A DNA stretch of 64,000 bases from Kryptolebias marmoratus (GCF_001649575.2 NC_051443.1:18605034-18669033), one strand, 5' to 3'. Positions 24,416 to 35,600 are shown, counted from the stretch's first letter. Numbers and translations are program-made. Notes: generated from the sequence alone by a model not told the origin.

Positions 24416-25214
24416 ACCTTTTGTTGGGTATTTGTCTTCATGTTGTCTTTAGTTTTCCTTCTCTGTAGTCTCATTTTTTTAAGTAAGTCATTAAAGTCCA
24501 TTGACAACGTTTTAGGGGCTTTTTTTGCTCCCAGCTCCAGTTCTTCAAATGTTTTGTGTCTCGATTGGGTCATTAAATCCTTCTCGTGCAGGTCAGCACC
24601 TTGAATTTCACCTTACTTTGACTTTAAAAGAACAGGGAGGAACTTCCATAAAGATTCTAGTTTTCTAGTCCAAGTAAAAATAAACTATCTCTAATATTCA
24701 CTCCTTACTCTACAACAGTGTCATCCCAGAATAAAACTACTGCTGGTAATTCCAACACTGAACCTTATGGAGCTAAATTCTCACACACAGGTGAGGTAAG
24801 GTGAGGACACAGAAAGAGACGAAGGCTGGGCTGGAACTGGGACTGACAGCTGGGGAAAAAGCTGATAGGAGCCAGTCAGGGAGGGTCGGTCTGCAAGAAA
24901 AGAATGGAACGGAGATGAAATCCATTGAGGAGAACAGATGACCCAAAGATACAGAAAAAGCAGAGACAATAGAGGCTAACTACACTGGAAGAAAAAAAAT
25001 TAAAAAGGTAAACATTAGATAACAATATGAGTTCAGGAAAAGTCTGACAGAGGAGCCAAAACACAGAACATAACATGTTTGATAAATTAAGGAGGTTATG
25101 GTTTTGGTAGCATCTGTCTGTCTGTCTATCTGTGCACAAGATTAATCAAACAGTTATGAACGATTTTCATTACATTCTCAGGAAACTTCAAACATGGTAG
25201 AAGGAACAAGTGAT

Positions 25215-26090
25215 TAAATGTTGGTGGTCAAAGGTCAGGATCAGAGATCAGCCCATACTCCAACTCTGCAGCTGGATAAGAGGAATGTTAAACTCCACAG
25301 CTGGACACCTCATGGGTCAAGGGTGATCACTGTTGATTTCAAGGTGACAGGATCAAAGGTCAATGTCACAGACGACCTGGTGCTCTAACTCTGCAGCAGT
25401 GTAATGTAGGAACGTCAGCCTGCACAGCTGGACACCTCATGAGTCAAAAAGGATGCCTGTTTCTGGAGGCAAATTTCCACTACGTTGAGTGATTTGCTTA
25501 AATTTGACATTTCTTTATCACCATCTTTGTTCCTACTTAATGACGATTCCACTTTAGAACTTTCCTCTCAGCAAAAGCGCATGCTATGGGCAGGCCTCAC
25601 TGCAGCTAAGAAGATGTTGGCTCTACGATGGCAACCACCACACTTATTGCCTTGGCAACAATGGGCCAACTCCTTTCTAGATATCGTCATGATGGAGAGG
25701 TCAGTGGCCAGGATGCACACGGCCAGTCAAAAAACGATTAGAGCTTGGGATGCAGCTTATTCTTTGATCAAAGAAAGAGTGCAACATAATGCTATATAAT
25801 CTTTCAATATATAACTGTTAGTGATGATTTAATCTTTGCAACTCTCCACTTCCATATTTATAATTTCGAGATCCTTGGGAACAGGGTAGGGGGTCGCCAT
25901 GGAGTTGTGGGTTGGGGGGTGAGGGGGGTCACACTGTCTTCTATTTCTATGTTATATCCCATCTAATGTAACTATATTGTAATGTACATGTTATTGTGGA
26001 AGTAAAACAACAAAAATAAAAACATTTGATCAAAAAAAAAAAAAAAAGGATGCCTGTTGGTTTCAAGGTTTATGGGGTCAAAGGTCACAG
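25215..26090 (+). repeat. Tandem repeat of about 125 bp with DR1 motifs, split by a LINE
   Basis: Two units and part of a third share AACTCTGCAGC, CACAGCTGGACACCTCATG and GGTCAAAGGTCA-like words; the last unit is interrupted by the LINE at 25462-26047. Each unit carries a hexamer pair spaced by one base: TGGTCA-A-AGGTCA (25225-25237), GGATCA-A-AGGTCA (25350-25362) and GGGTCA-A-AGGTCA (26075-26087). Confidence 0.8.
25462..26047 (+). mobile_element. 5'-truncated L1-like LINE with poly-A tail
   Basis: The frame at 25485-25799 encodes the C-terminal end of a LINE ORF2, with LTAAKKMLALRWQPP, LDIVMMERSVARMH and IRAWDAAYSLI, as in L1-type fish elements. A 3' UTR and a poly-A run (26032-26047) follow. 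The flanks repeat GGATGCCTGTT plus A (25446-25461 and 26043-26058), a classic target-site duplication. Only the last part of ORF2 is present, so the copy is dead on arrival. Confidence 0.88.
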
Positions 26091-26129
26091 GTAACCCCTT
26101 TTGTTTAAAACTTGTGACCCTTCTGTTTC

Positions 26130-26365
26130 CTCTGCCAAGGAGGTTTTGTTTCCGGTTGTGTCCGTTGGTTTGTTTGTCTGTCTGTTAGCAAAGATCAGGT
26201 AAAAACTAACAAACAGATTTGGATGAACTTTCCAGGAACTGTTGGGGTTGTCAGAACAAACAAGAAATTAAATTCTGGTGCTGATCCAGTTTATGATCCA
26301 GATGGCACTATTTTTTAATCATGCTGTGGCCTTAGCGGAGGTTTGTGCTCTCTGAGTGCTTCTAG
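26130..26365 (+). repeat. Interspersed repeat, second family
   Basis: Reverse-complement relative of 10021-10175. Landmarks are GCCAAGGAGGTTTTG, GTTGGGGTTGTCAG and GCGGAGGTTTGTGCTCTCTG. Confidence 0.6.
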
Positions 26366-26369
26366 TTAA

Positions 26370-26665
26370 AAGATATTTTGCTAACAGACAGACTCTGTTG
26401 ACTCTGCTGGTTAATGAAAGATCAGTATTCAAAGCATGTGTTGAGAATGACTCTCAGCTACTACCACACCAAATTGCACCTTAATATCTGTAAAACTGAC
26501 TGAATTATAGCCATATTGTGATTGTGAAAGTCAGTTGGCTGTAGCAGCCATCTTGAACCCTGTAGATATATTCAGTGATTAGTTTCTAAGAGTTTTGTTA
26601 AATTTGTCAAGTTGCTCACAAGATACTTTGGTAACAGACTCACAAACACACACACAGGCAAAAAT
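26370..26665 (+). repeat. 300-bp modular repeat, one module
   Basis: GATATTTTGCTAACAGACAG, then GACTCTCAGCTACTACCAC and GTAGCAGCCATCTTGAACC, ending ACACAGGCAAAAATATTATT. It abuts the second-family repeat, so the two may be nested. Confidence 0.7.
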
Positions 26666-27534
26666 ATTATTGTTTGCTTTCACCTTATAGTAATTATCTA
26701 TTATAATACTCCAACATATACCAGAGTAAACAGGATTCTAAAATGGTATTACATTGTTTATTATTTGGTGCGATTTACTTGAATAATTTTCAAATTTATT
26801 TCACAAATCAGATTCTTATTTTTTTTAATCCAAGTTTATTTTTAAAGCTAAAACCATCTGAAAGTGTTAGTCATTTTCTGTTCATGTCTAAAGAGTTTCA
26901 GTGTTGGGTCAGAATACATGATGTGACGAAGCAGCTGTGGTTTGAACAATATTACCACCATGTGGCTCGTTTGCAGCATTGCACCCATGTTTTGCTGAGC
27001 TTCTCCATAAATTCAAACTCTCTCAGGCCGGACACCAGTGTAGGAGCAGTGTCTTGGTGCAGCTTGTACCTAAGGACTCAGATCAGGTTGTGGCGCCGAC
27101 GGGGTTAATTAGTTTTACACACTCCTGCGAAACACAAAGCAATCAATCAATCGCTGGTGCTTTTGCTGATGCATCTGATGGAAGCAGGGACTGGACTTCG
27201 CCTCGCTGCTGGAACACTCATCTGTTTCTCCTGCATGTGTGGAGCATCACAGTTTGTTTTCCTAGATAATAAACAGTGGCCTGAAAGCAGGGGAGTAGAC
27301 AACTAACAAAACACTGAAAACAAAACCCTCTGTCTTCGATCCAAAGAAATCTACAGATCAAGGTAAGACTGTGCTTTTCCAGCCTGTTTAACTAAACTAC
27401 AGCTCATTAGATAAGTTTCATTAGGAAAGACAAAACCTGCTTTGATTTGACATGTTCCAATACATGTTAAGATGTCTTTTCTTTTTAAAAATAGATCAGC
27501 AAAAAAAAAAAATCCCAATAAATAAAAGGCTCAG

Positions 27535-28160
27535 CACACACCAAACTTTAGCTTGGAAAATCTGTTAAATCCACAGAGGAATAGCCATTTTTTTAACAGC
27601 TATGGTTGATTAGCTGTGGTGGCCATCTTGAATTGTGTTGACTCCAAAAATGTGTGAAATTGTAGATGTGCAGATAATAACTACTTCCTGAGAGTTTCAC
27701 TGAAAAATATGAGATATTTTGCTAACAGATGAACAGGGTTGACTCCAGTGCCAAGGTTTTAAGATGTCATACAATGTGTTGGGATGATGCTCAGCTACTT
27801 CCTTTTTAGCTTAATACATGCAAGATTAGCTGAGTTATAGTCACTTTTACGTTTTTTAGGGTCAGTTGTCTGTTGCGGCCATCTTGAATTGACTCCAGAA
27901 GGTAATCAATTGAACATCCACTGATTAGTTTTTGAAATTTTTATCAATATCCAATCAGTGGTTCCTGAGATATTTCACAAACAGACAGTTTATTCCAATA
28001 ATTAATGGCAAAGTTTTAAAGACGGATCTCACACCATCAGTTAGTGCTTGGAGAATACATTGTGGGTGAGTGTCAGCTACTACCACGCCCAGTTTTGTTC
28101 AGTGATTCATGATTTGACTTGCCACAAACCAACAAGCACAGACAAAAACAGTGTCTGCTG
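27535..28160 (+). repeat. 300-bp modular repeat, about two modules
   Basis: GTGGTGGCCATCTTGAATTG (27617) and GTTGCGGCCATCTTGAATTG (27873) mark successive modules. It ends about 90 bp before the splice acceptor of the ZBTB gene. Confidence 0.75.
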
Positions 28161-28256
28161 GAGATGCTTCACCAGCAGGCAGTAAGTCCACAGTTAAACT
28201 TATTTGGCTCACAGCATCCTCACACATGAACAAATTGTTCTTTCAGAGAGAACGTC

Positions 28257-29946
28257 ATGCCACGCTCTGCTGACACTCTGCGGTTCAGTTTGGCCAACCA
28301 TGGAGACGCCATATTTTGCAAAATGAATGATCTGAGAGAAGAGCATCGCTTCTGTGACGTCACGCTCCTCCTCGGGAGTCCAAACGGCTCCGCTGACCGG
28401 TCTCATCGCTTCCATGGTCACAGAGTGGTGCTGGCGGCGTCCTCCGGCTTCCTCCGGGATCAGTTCCTGCTGCACGAAGGCCAGGCGGAGCTGAGTGTGG
28501 GTGTAGTTTCCAGTGTGAGGGTGGCTGAGACTCTGCTGTTGTCCTGCTACACCGGGCTCCTGGAGGTGCAGCACAGGTTCTTTGATCACCTGCAAACACT
28601 CAGATTTAATCTTTAAGCAAAAGATTTTGTTGTAGTGCAGAATCATTGACGGCTAAACCACTTCAGACTAATAATTAGCATTCTTAAAGGAATGCATGTT
28701 GCCCATCATCTTTCATGCCAGAGTTTTAAACTAACATCATCTTATAATTATGAAAAGAAATGGAGTTTTGGTCAAACCTTGTAAATGATGTTATGTAATA
28801 ATGATGTATTAGATGTATTAATACATGTGAAAAACCCTAAATGACTGAAGTATTTTTACATTGTGCAAATTGAACTTTGGCTGAGATTTTAAGCTTTTAT
28901 TTTGTTGTAATTGTCTTTATTTTTCTGGTCTTGCTATACAGGTCCCTCTGAAAGATCTGCTCAGCTACCTGACCGCAGCCAGTGCATTCCAGATGAGCCA
29001 GGTGGTGGACAAATGTCTCCAAGCCTTGTCCCTGTATCTCACCCCCAACTCATATGTACTGAAACTGGAGGAATGCTTCGACGAGAAGGAAGATCAGCAG
29101 CTCTACAGTAGCTGGCCAGGTTCCATCTTTGAAAGTCTGAGGGAAAAGGAAGCAGTCCAGCCCAGTGCCAGTGTCCAGGAAGGGGGAGCGGTCCTGATTC
29201 AGCCCAAACTGAGGGTCAGCCAGGACTCTGAGGACGATGGTCAAGAACAAGTACAAATCAGAAAAGACAGGAAGGCAACAAAAACTAAGAAGTCCTCTGA
29301 AGATCAAGCGTTTTGTCTTGACGCCTTAGAGTCAAAAACGACTGCAGCTGTTCTGGATCCTCCTGAGGTTTTCCAAGAACCACTTTCCTCCACGACCGTA
29401 AGTTCTGCAGTTCATGAAGAAGTGGTGGACAGTCCGCAGAACCAACATGAACAGGTGGCAGAAGAATCACCAGCAGAACGACAAGTGGACGCACTTTCTG
29501 CTCAGCAGCATCAAGGTGGAGAGCTTTTGAAACCTCTGCCAGGAGCGCATGCAGAAGACGTTTCAGACAGCGTGCTGATCCAGAGGCCTTATCTGTGCAG
29601 GAGGTGCGACCAGATCTTCCAGAACCTGTGGAGCTACGTGGGCCACCTGAAGGAGCACCGACAGTGCTCCTGCTTGATCTGCGGGGAGATCTTTCCTCAC
29701 AAGACCGAACTGTCTCACCACATACGCGCTCACACCAACTTCAAACCTTTCAAATGCCCGCTGTGCCACGAGACGTTCACCCAGAAGGCCTTGCTGCAAG
29801 ACCACCTCCACCTGCACACAGGAGACAAGCCTCATAGGTTTACGCTGCACCTCACTGAAAAGTCAGGCCTCAGGGAGCATCAGAGCAAGGGTCGTGGTCA
29901 GAGGAACTTAACAGATGTGTTTGAGGACGGTGGAGTGGCAGGGTAA
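28257..29946 (+). CDS. zbtb26: BTB zinc-finger protein of the ZBTB6/ZBTB26 type
   Basis: Predicted nuclear transcription factor of 437 residues from two exons, 28257-28565 and 28942-29946. They join in phase 0 (LLE / VPLKDLL), with donor GTGCAG and acceptor CTATACAG. The BTB domain (about residues 10-130) has MNDLREEHRFCDVTLLL, GHRVVLAASSGFLRDQFLL, LLLSCYTGLLE and YLTAASAFQMSQVV. An acidic linker with no known fold follows. C2H2 fingers 1-3 lie at about residues 320-394 (CRRC..H3H, CLIC..H3H, CPLC..H3H), with LQDHLHLHTGDKPH after the third. The place of the fourth finger reads HRFTLHLTEKSGLREHQ and has no Cys pair. The MNDLREE, FLRDQFLL and GDKPH words favour ZBTB26 over ZBTB6, but this is a by-eye call. 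An upstream acceptor TTTCAG (28241-28246) just before the ATG implies a 5' noncoding exon. RC3H2 as neighbour supports the assignment. Confidence 0.8.
28566..28941 (+). other. zbtb26: Intron inside the BTB domain, holding a modular-repeat end
   Basis: 376 bp, GT-AG, phase 0. As I know them, the mammalian ZBTB6 and ZBTB26 coding regions are single-exon. About 28676-28830 is the palindromic/subterminal part of the 300-bp modular repeat (GCATTCTTAAAGGAATGCAT, CATGCCAGAGTTTTAAACTA). Both borders read AG/GT. Confidence 0.75.
28676..28830 (+). repeat. 300-bp modular repeat, palindromic end only
   Basis: TAGCATTCTTAAAGGAATGC, GTTGCCCATCATCTTTCATG and a decayed subterminal part ending GATGTTATGTAATAATG. 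It occupies much of the ZBTB gene intron. Confidence 0.7.
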
Positions 29947-30148
29947 AGCTTGATTAGCGCTGCTGGTTTTGTCTTTTTCATTCTTTTTTTTTTTTTGTAA
30001 AGCTCTACTTGTTTTGTGAAGTGACTTAGCACAAATATGCGCCACTTACAAGTTCACACAAAGTATTCAAATACATAACATTTTTTTTAAAATAAGGCAA
30101 TGAGCAGTGCCAATTTGTGATAATAGCTGTGGCAGATATTTACTGATG

Positions 30149-30154
30149 AATAAA
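30149..30154 (+). terminator. zbtb26: Candidate poly-A signal of the ZBTB gene
   Basis: AATAAA about 200 bases after the stop codon, followed by a GT-rich stretch (TTGTGTGAATGCTG) suited to a downstream element. Confidence 0.45.
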
Positions 30155-30194
30155 TATTATTGTGTGAATGCTGATTTTCACAAGTAATATTGGG

Positions 30195-30360
30195 AGATCT
30201 TGCGAGCTCTTGCTCAGAGTAAATGTTTGGAATTAATACCAGTTACTCGCAGACAAAATTTAGCTTAATATCTGTACATTTGATTAAGCTACAGGCATTT
30301 TTGTGCTGGCTAATGTTGATTGGCTGTGGCAGCCTTCTTGAACTGGGTTGACTCCAGTAG
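30195..30360 (+). repeat. 300-bp modular repeat, partial module
   Basis: AAATTTAGCTTAATATCTGT and GGCTGTGGCAGCCTTCTTGA; no terminus remains. Confidence 0.6.
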
Positions 30361-32326
30361 TTGTAGGTTTACATCCAGTGGTTATGGATGCAGGAAGTTG
30401 GTGCCTCTCTCCTGCAGGGACACCCTGGACAGGTTGCAAGTCCCCTAATGGAAACCGTTCTGTGAAAAAAAAAAAACAATATCATGGAAAAAGACCGACC
30501 TGTGGGGGGCAAGGCGGGATTTTGACCCTCAGGGGTCTCACCACATACGGGTATCTGGGTATCTGTTGTTTTTTTGACAGCACTTATTTTCCTCTAAAGT
30601 TTTCTTTTTTTCTATCATGCTAAATAAATCATCTATTTGCTCTAAATGACTCTAAAACCTGTCACTAACCTCAGGCTCGCAGTTTCTTCTTCTCTCGTAT
30701 TCGTAGTCTTGTGTTTTAAGCCTCCAAATAGGCCCTGGCCAGAGAGAAAAAGTGACCGACTCCCTTTCCTTCATTCAGTAAATAATCGTCAGGCAGACCA
30801 AGTAGTCTTATAGTCGCCCTCACCAATTCATATTCATTTTCTGCTGCGTGTATAGTCCGACCAAGAATCAGGTGGGTCAAAGTACATCCAAGCCCCTACA
30901 TGTCAACTTTCTCATTCAGTCATTCAGTGAGAGTAGGCCTTAGAGATTCCCAGTTTCAGGGCCATTTCAGACTGTGGGGTACAGAGCTGGAAGCCTGTGT
31001 TGGTTTACCAGTAGATGAAAGTGTTGACATCTTGGCATCTGTTAACGCTGTTATGACAGGGAAATAATTCAGTTTATTGGGATATCGAATGCATTAAACT
31101 CAGGGAAGCTTTTCAGCCATTTCTCACAGAGTTAGAATGAACTGCTTTGGCATTTTCAAAATTGGAGTTGTTTGAAGACCCCTCTCATCCCCCAGCTTTG
31201 GACCAGCTCCCAGCTCATAAATCTGCTCAGAATTAAACTCAGTTTCTCAAGAGTGGATGTTTTAATGGTTTCTCTGTAAAATAATTATATCTAAACAGAA
31301 ACGCACATGAAATGAAACAGGCTGCCATACATCATCGTTTCTGAAAAGCTTGAGTAAAGCTTTTTTTTTGTTTGTTTTTGCTCTTGTCTTCGCAGCAAAT
31401 AAATAGCAGCAGTTTTTCAGTGCCAGAGCCGGGGGTAAGCGGAACCTGTTTGGTGGAAAAATCCATACAATATTGACTTTTTTTCATTAAAAAAAACGAC
31501 ATTTGTGACGAGTTGTTCTTGCTTAAAGTTGCTGTACAAAACTGTTGAACCATGCAGTTTTTCATATGCCACTTATTTGTTGCTTTATGTCAAAACATGT
31601 CACATGTCTTTATGATCAGCTGTACTTTATTTACTTAATCTTAAGACTTTCAAAGGAGCGGATTTTTATTATAATCATGCCCGGACACATAAAGCTTTAG
31701 AAGTGAAAGAGGACAGATTTACTTTTTATCACGACTGAATAAAAGCCGTTCACACACAGGTATTGCTTCACCTTTTGACCTCTCTGTGCATGACTCTGTA
31801 AGTAAGTGAGTTCTCCTGCACGGCTGAGTAGGTTTCCATGCTCTCCAACTCTGGTTCTTCATTACGCACGTCTCCTTTTATCCCTCAGTTATCCTTTCGG
31901 CCCAGAAATGTCACCATCGCTCATATAACTGAATGCATCAACTTGCCGGTGGGCATCTGAGATGCCGCCGACACCGAATGTGCAGCCAAACAAGGAGTGC
32001 ATGGCAGGGTGTTTGTTCAGTGTGGACGTTCACATGTTTTAAGTGTAACCAAGGAAGATTTAATCATCTGATTCCACTAATGTCAGATCCTCTTTAAAAT
32101 GTACTGCAATGGCGTCCCAAAGTAGGTCAAAGGTTTTGCATCCACAAGTGCACAAACACAGTGATGCATACACGGAGTCAGTAAATATAAATGTGGGGGC
32201 ATTTCTATTATGAATGAGAGTCAGGGAGGTGGGAAGTATGAAAAGCTTAAAGAGAAATGTTACAGGTAGAAAGGAATGAAAAAAACAGTGTTTGTGATCA
32301 GAAAAAAAGTAACACAAGACCACCCC

Positions 32327-32331
<5 letters not shown>

Positions 32332-32358
<27 letters not shown>

Positions 32359-32359
32359 C
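32332..32359. repeat. CA microsatellite
   Basis: Perfect (AC)n of about 14 units. Confidence 0.9.
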
Positions 32360-32564
32360 ACCACAAATGTGTTTATTTGTCAGCTGAATTGTACCAGGGT
32401 AGCCTAAGCAATCTGTTCGAATAGTGCAGAAATCACACCTTGTCATAATACTTTAAACAGTTGCAGACGAAAACAAAACAGGAAGGCGTGCAGTTTCTTC
32501 CGCTTCTCAACTTCCCTCAATAGATCTGAGATCTTAGAGTGAGTTTGAAACGTCCTCTTAAAGC

Positions 32565-33188
32565 CACACACACACACACACACACACGCACTTGTCAGTG
32601 CGCATCTCCAGCCGCCTGCTGCTGGCGCTCGCGCTCTGTTTGCTCCTTTAAGCCCACGCCTCGAAAAGCGGCTTGTTCCGGCTTGCCCCTTCGCATCCTC
32701 GTTATCCTTGCTCACCACATTAAAATAGTGCCCCTCCACAGTTAGGCGCCATCCTTTACACAGAGCACGATAAGTAAATACATTTTAAATAAAGAAGTAA
32801 AATTCGCAACCCAACACCGCACGCAGGGTGATGAGGAGCAGCGCGCGGGAGACCGCAGCAGCTTTCTGACGCGCACAGTCGGGCACCATCACTCAGCCCC
32901 GGCGGAGCGATACCATCCTCTCTCCTCCCCGGCCTGTGAGGCAGAGAGGGGGTGTGTGCGTGGCTCGGCGTATACCTGAGCGAGCGTGTCCGTCACGTAC
33001 TGCTTCAAAGGTGGGCAGAGAGGATCGGAACCGGACCGAGGCACCTGTCCGCCTCGGATGCGCTGACATGCGGTGCCGAACTACCCTGGCACCAGGAACC
33101 ATCCATCTGCTGCGGATGTTTTGCTACTGATTTTTCTTCTTCTTCTTTTTCTTCCGATGTGGGCGTCCATGAAAATGTTCACTCTTTG
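32565..33188 (+). promoter_or_regulatory. rc3h2: Probable rc3h2 CpG-island promoter and 5' noncoding exon
   Basis: A CpG-rich block preceded by a CA run and ending in a consensus donor (CTTTG/GTAAGT, GT at 33189). The next plus-strand gene acceptor is at 42691-42692, 87 bp before the Roquin-2 start codon. Several short upstream ORFs are present. The last begins at ATG 33157 and, with that splice, would end as TGA exactly across the junction after ten codons. The transcription start is not defined. A separate gene cannot be fully excluded, but no other coding exon follows. Confidence 0.55.
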
Positions 33189-33301
33189 GTAAGTGATTTA
33201 CAGCATCCAGAGTAGTTGCGCGCTGTGTACTCTGTATACTCTCTGTAATCATCATGTTGCTCAGATTGAATTTTAGATCTATGTGTTCAACATTTTATGT
33301 T

Positions 33302-33302
<1 letters not shown>

Positions 33303-33355
<53 letters not shown>

Positions 33356-33364
33356 TTATATATA
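33303..33364. repeat. CA microsatellite running into TA
   Basis: About 20 CA units (33303-33344) followed by interrupted TA units. Confidence 0.95.
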
Positions 33365-33388
33365 TGCACACACACATATGCCAATGCT

Positions 33389-34386
33389 TATTGCCAAAAG
33401 TATTCACTTGCCCATCCAAATAATTCAATTTAGGTGTTCCAATCACTTCCATGACTTCAGATATATAAAATCAAGCACCTATGCATGCAGACTGCTTCTA
33501 CAAAAATTAGCGAAAGAATGGGTCATTCTCAGGAGCTCAGTGAATTCCAGCGTGGTGCCGTGGTAGGATGCCACCTGTGTAGTAAGTCCACAGTCGGCTG
33601 TTAGTGGTTCTATACCAAAGTGGAAGCGATTGGGAATGACAGCAACTCGGCCACGAAGCGTTAAGCCATGTAAAAATCACAGAGCGGGCTCAGAGGATGC
33701 TGAGGCTCGTAATGCTCAGAGGTTGCCAACGCTCTGCAGAGTCAACAGCTACAGACCTCCAAACTTAACGTGGCCTTCAGATTAGCTTAAGAGTCTGGAT
33801 TTGGAGGTTGCCAGGAGAACGGTACTTGTCTGACTGGAAGTTTGGTGGAGGGAGGATTATGATGTGGGGTTGTTTTTCAGGAGTTAGGCTCAGCTGCTTA
33901 GTTCCAGTGAAAGGAAATCTTAATGCTTCAGCATGCCAAGACATTTTGGACAGTTTAATGCTCCCAGCTTTGTGGGAACAGTTTGGGGATGACCCCTTCC
34001 TGTTCCAACAGGACTGCACACCAGTGCACAAAGCAAGGTCCATCAAGACATGGATGAGCGAGTTTGGTGTGGAAGAACTTGACTGACCTGCACAGAGTCC
34101 TGACCTCAACCTGACAGAACACCTTTGGGATGAATTAGAGCAGAGACTGTGAAGCAGGCCTCTTGTCCAACATCAGTGTCTGACCTCACAGATGAGTTTC
34201 TGGAAGAATGGTCAAAAATTCCCCAAAACACTCCTAAACCTATGGAAAGCCATCCCAGAAGAGTTGAAGCTGTTATAGCTGCGAAGAGTGGGCCAACAAT
34301 ATATTAAACCCCATGGATTAAGAATGAGATGCCACTCAAGTTCATATGTGTGTGAAGGGAGGAGAGTGAATACTTTTGGCAATATA
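33389..34386 (+). mobile_element. Tc1/mariner-type transposon, internally deleted
   Basis: The termini TTGCCAAAAGTATTCACTTG (33391) and AGTGAATACTTTTGGCAA (to 34382) are inverted repeats flanked by TA. The N-terminal region starts near GAATGGGTCATTCTCAGGAG. The middle is deleted at about 33790, and the C-terminal transposase frame is open at 33808-34086 (GGGRIMMWGCFSG, DDPFLFQQDCTPVHK). No intact transposase is present. Confidence 0.9.
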
Positions 34387-34733
34387 AAGTATAACAGTCT
34401 TAGGCGCGATATCTTTGCTGATCTACAATTTCTACAACTAACGCTGATGGAAGATGTTACATTTTTATGTGTTCAGTTGTAGAAGAAGTGAAAGCACACA
34501 GCCTCTGTGCAACAAGGAAGCTGCTGCAACGGTGGAGACTTGTTTACGTTGCCTCCCGAGCATGAAGGCTGGAGTTTTAACAAATATATACCCTCTTTTG
34601 CCCTCAGAGTGGCAAGGCAGAGCGGTTTCCTCACTCAGAAACTGCTTGTTATGAACCCGGAGGCTCTCAGTGTGCAGCAGTGTCATCAGAACGTTAAAGC
34701 ATGCAGTCTGCTGCCTTTCAACGCTCATACTGT

Positions 34734-34767
34734 TTTCAGTTGCAAACCTGCTGATTTGCAACTGAAA
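34734..34767. other. Perfect 13-bp hairpin
   Basis: The arms TTTCAGTTGCAAA and TTTGCAACTGAAA enclose an 8-base loop. Flanking words (TGCTGCCTTTCA before, GAAAGCAGCA after) allow an alternative longer pairing. Function unknown. Confidence 0.7.
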
Positions 34768-35143
34768 GCAGCAAACTGACACTGTTATGCAGGACTTTAT
34801 CAGTCCGGCTCACTGACAGACGCCATATATTTGTTGGTTAATGCACATATATGCCCTGCCTCAAGAGACAGTCCCCCCCACGCACAGGGATGACAGGCAC
34901 AATGAATAAATAACCACACAAACTCACCCCCCGCCACCACCACCACTCTGTATGGCTCCAAAACAACTGAGCAGACACGGCAGAACCATCGAGCTGATAA
35001 AGAAGCATCCAAATCTGGAAAAAGCTGCACCTTAAGAGCTCATTGCTGATTTTACAAAATCTAAAATGATGTGTATTTAACCACATTTGCAGAAGAGCAT
35101 CGGAATTATTATTTAAATAGTATTTTGTAATGTGGTTTGTGTA

Positions 35144-35177
35144 TGTGTGTGTGTGTGTGTGTGTGTGGGGGGGGGGG
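35144..35177. repeat. GT microsatellite followed by a G run
   Basis: About 12 GT units, then 11 G. Confidence 0.9.
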
Positions 35178-35439
35178 TGTTGAGAGACTTTCAGACAGTT
35201 AAAAGGTTAAAGTTTAACTTTCTCATCATTGTGTATCTGCATACAGAGGCTTTTCAGACTTTGTTTCCTGTTGCTTCTGTAAATGCTGAAACAGAAACTT
35301 TTTCTTCACATGAACACACGCTAAGTTGGATTAAAGATGCATAAAAGAAACATCTGGATTATTTTTATTTTTTCTTTGTGCTACGTTTACACCTCTCATT
35401 CGCGGCGTTCTCGTAGCTAACTGACCTGAGCAAACACAA

Positions 35440-35600
35440 AAATGACTAGAATTCAGCCAGTTGTTCAGATATTGAGCTAAAATTCGGTGCGGTAGTAGCT
35501 GAGAGGCGTCCCCAGCACATACTCAGAGCGCTAACAGATCATGCAAAATCTTTGTTTTAAACTTCGCCAGAACCGGCCGATCTATGTCTTCAACCCTAAG
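35440..35600 (-). repeat. 300-bp modular repeat, partial module
   Basis: CAGATATTGAGCTAAAATTC, GCGGTAGTAGCTGAGAGG and CGCTAACAGATCATGCAAAA. Confidence 0.65.

Larger units (their letters stand above)
22431..28246. other. Intergenic region between jak2 and the ZBTB gene
   Basis: No gene is recognised. It contains a modular-repeat end (24370-24415), a 125-bp tandem repeat with DR1 motifs interrupted by a LINE (25215-26090), a second-family repeat (26130-26365) and modular-repeat copies (26370-26665, 27535-28160). A donor-like AAG/GTAAGA at 27360-27368 could end a 5' noncoding exon of the ZBTB gene. The ORF at 26743-27108 is unrecognised. Confidence 0.5.
29947..32590. other. 3' UTR of the ZBTB gene and intergenic spacer
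   Basis: It contains a modular-repeat piece (30195-30360), a fragment of a third repeat family (about 30385-30440, ACACCCTGGACAGGTTGC, related to 48340-48650) and CA runs (32332-32359 and 32565-32587). No coding exon is recognised. Confidence 0.5.

Noticed and set aside
26743..27108. 121-codon ORF upstream of the ZBTB gene
   Set aside because: No recognisable domain, no splice or promoter context, and an overlapping ORF of similar length in another frame.
33157..33188. Start of a secreted-protein gene (MWASMKMFTL)
   Set aside because: No downstream exon continues it. With the next acceptor the frame stops at once, so a short upstream ORF of rc3h2 is more likely.
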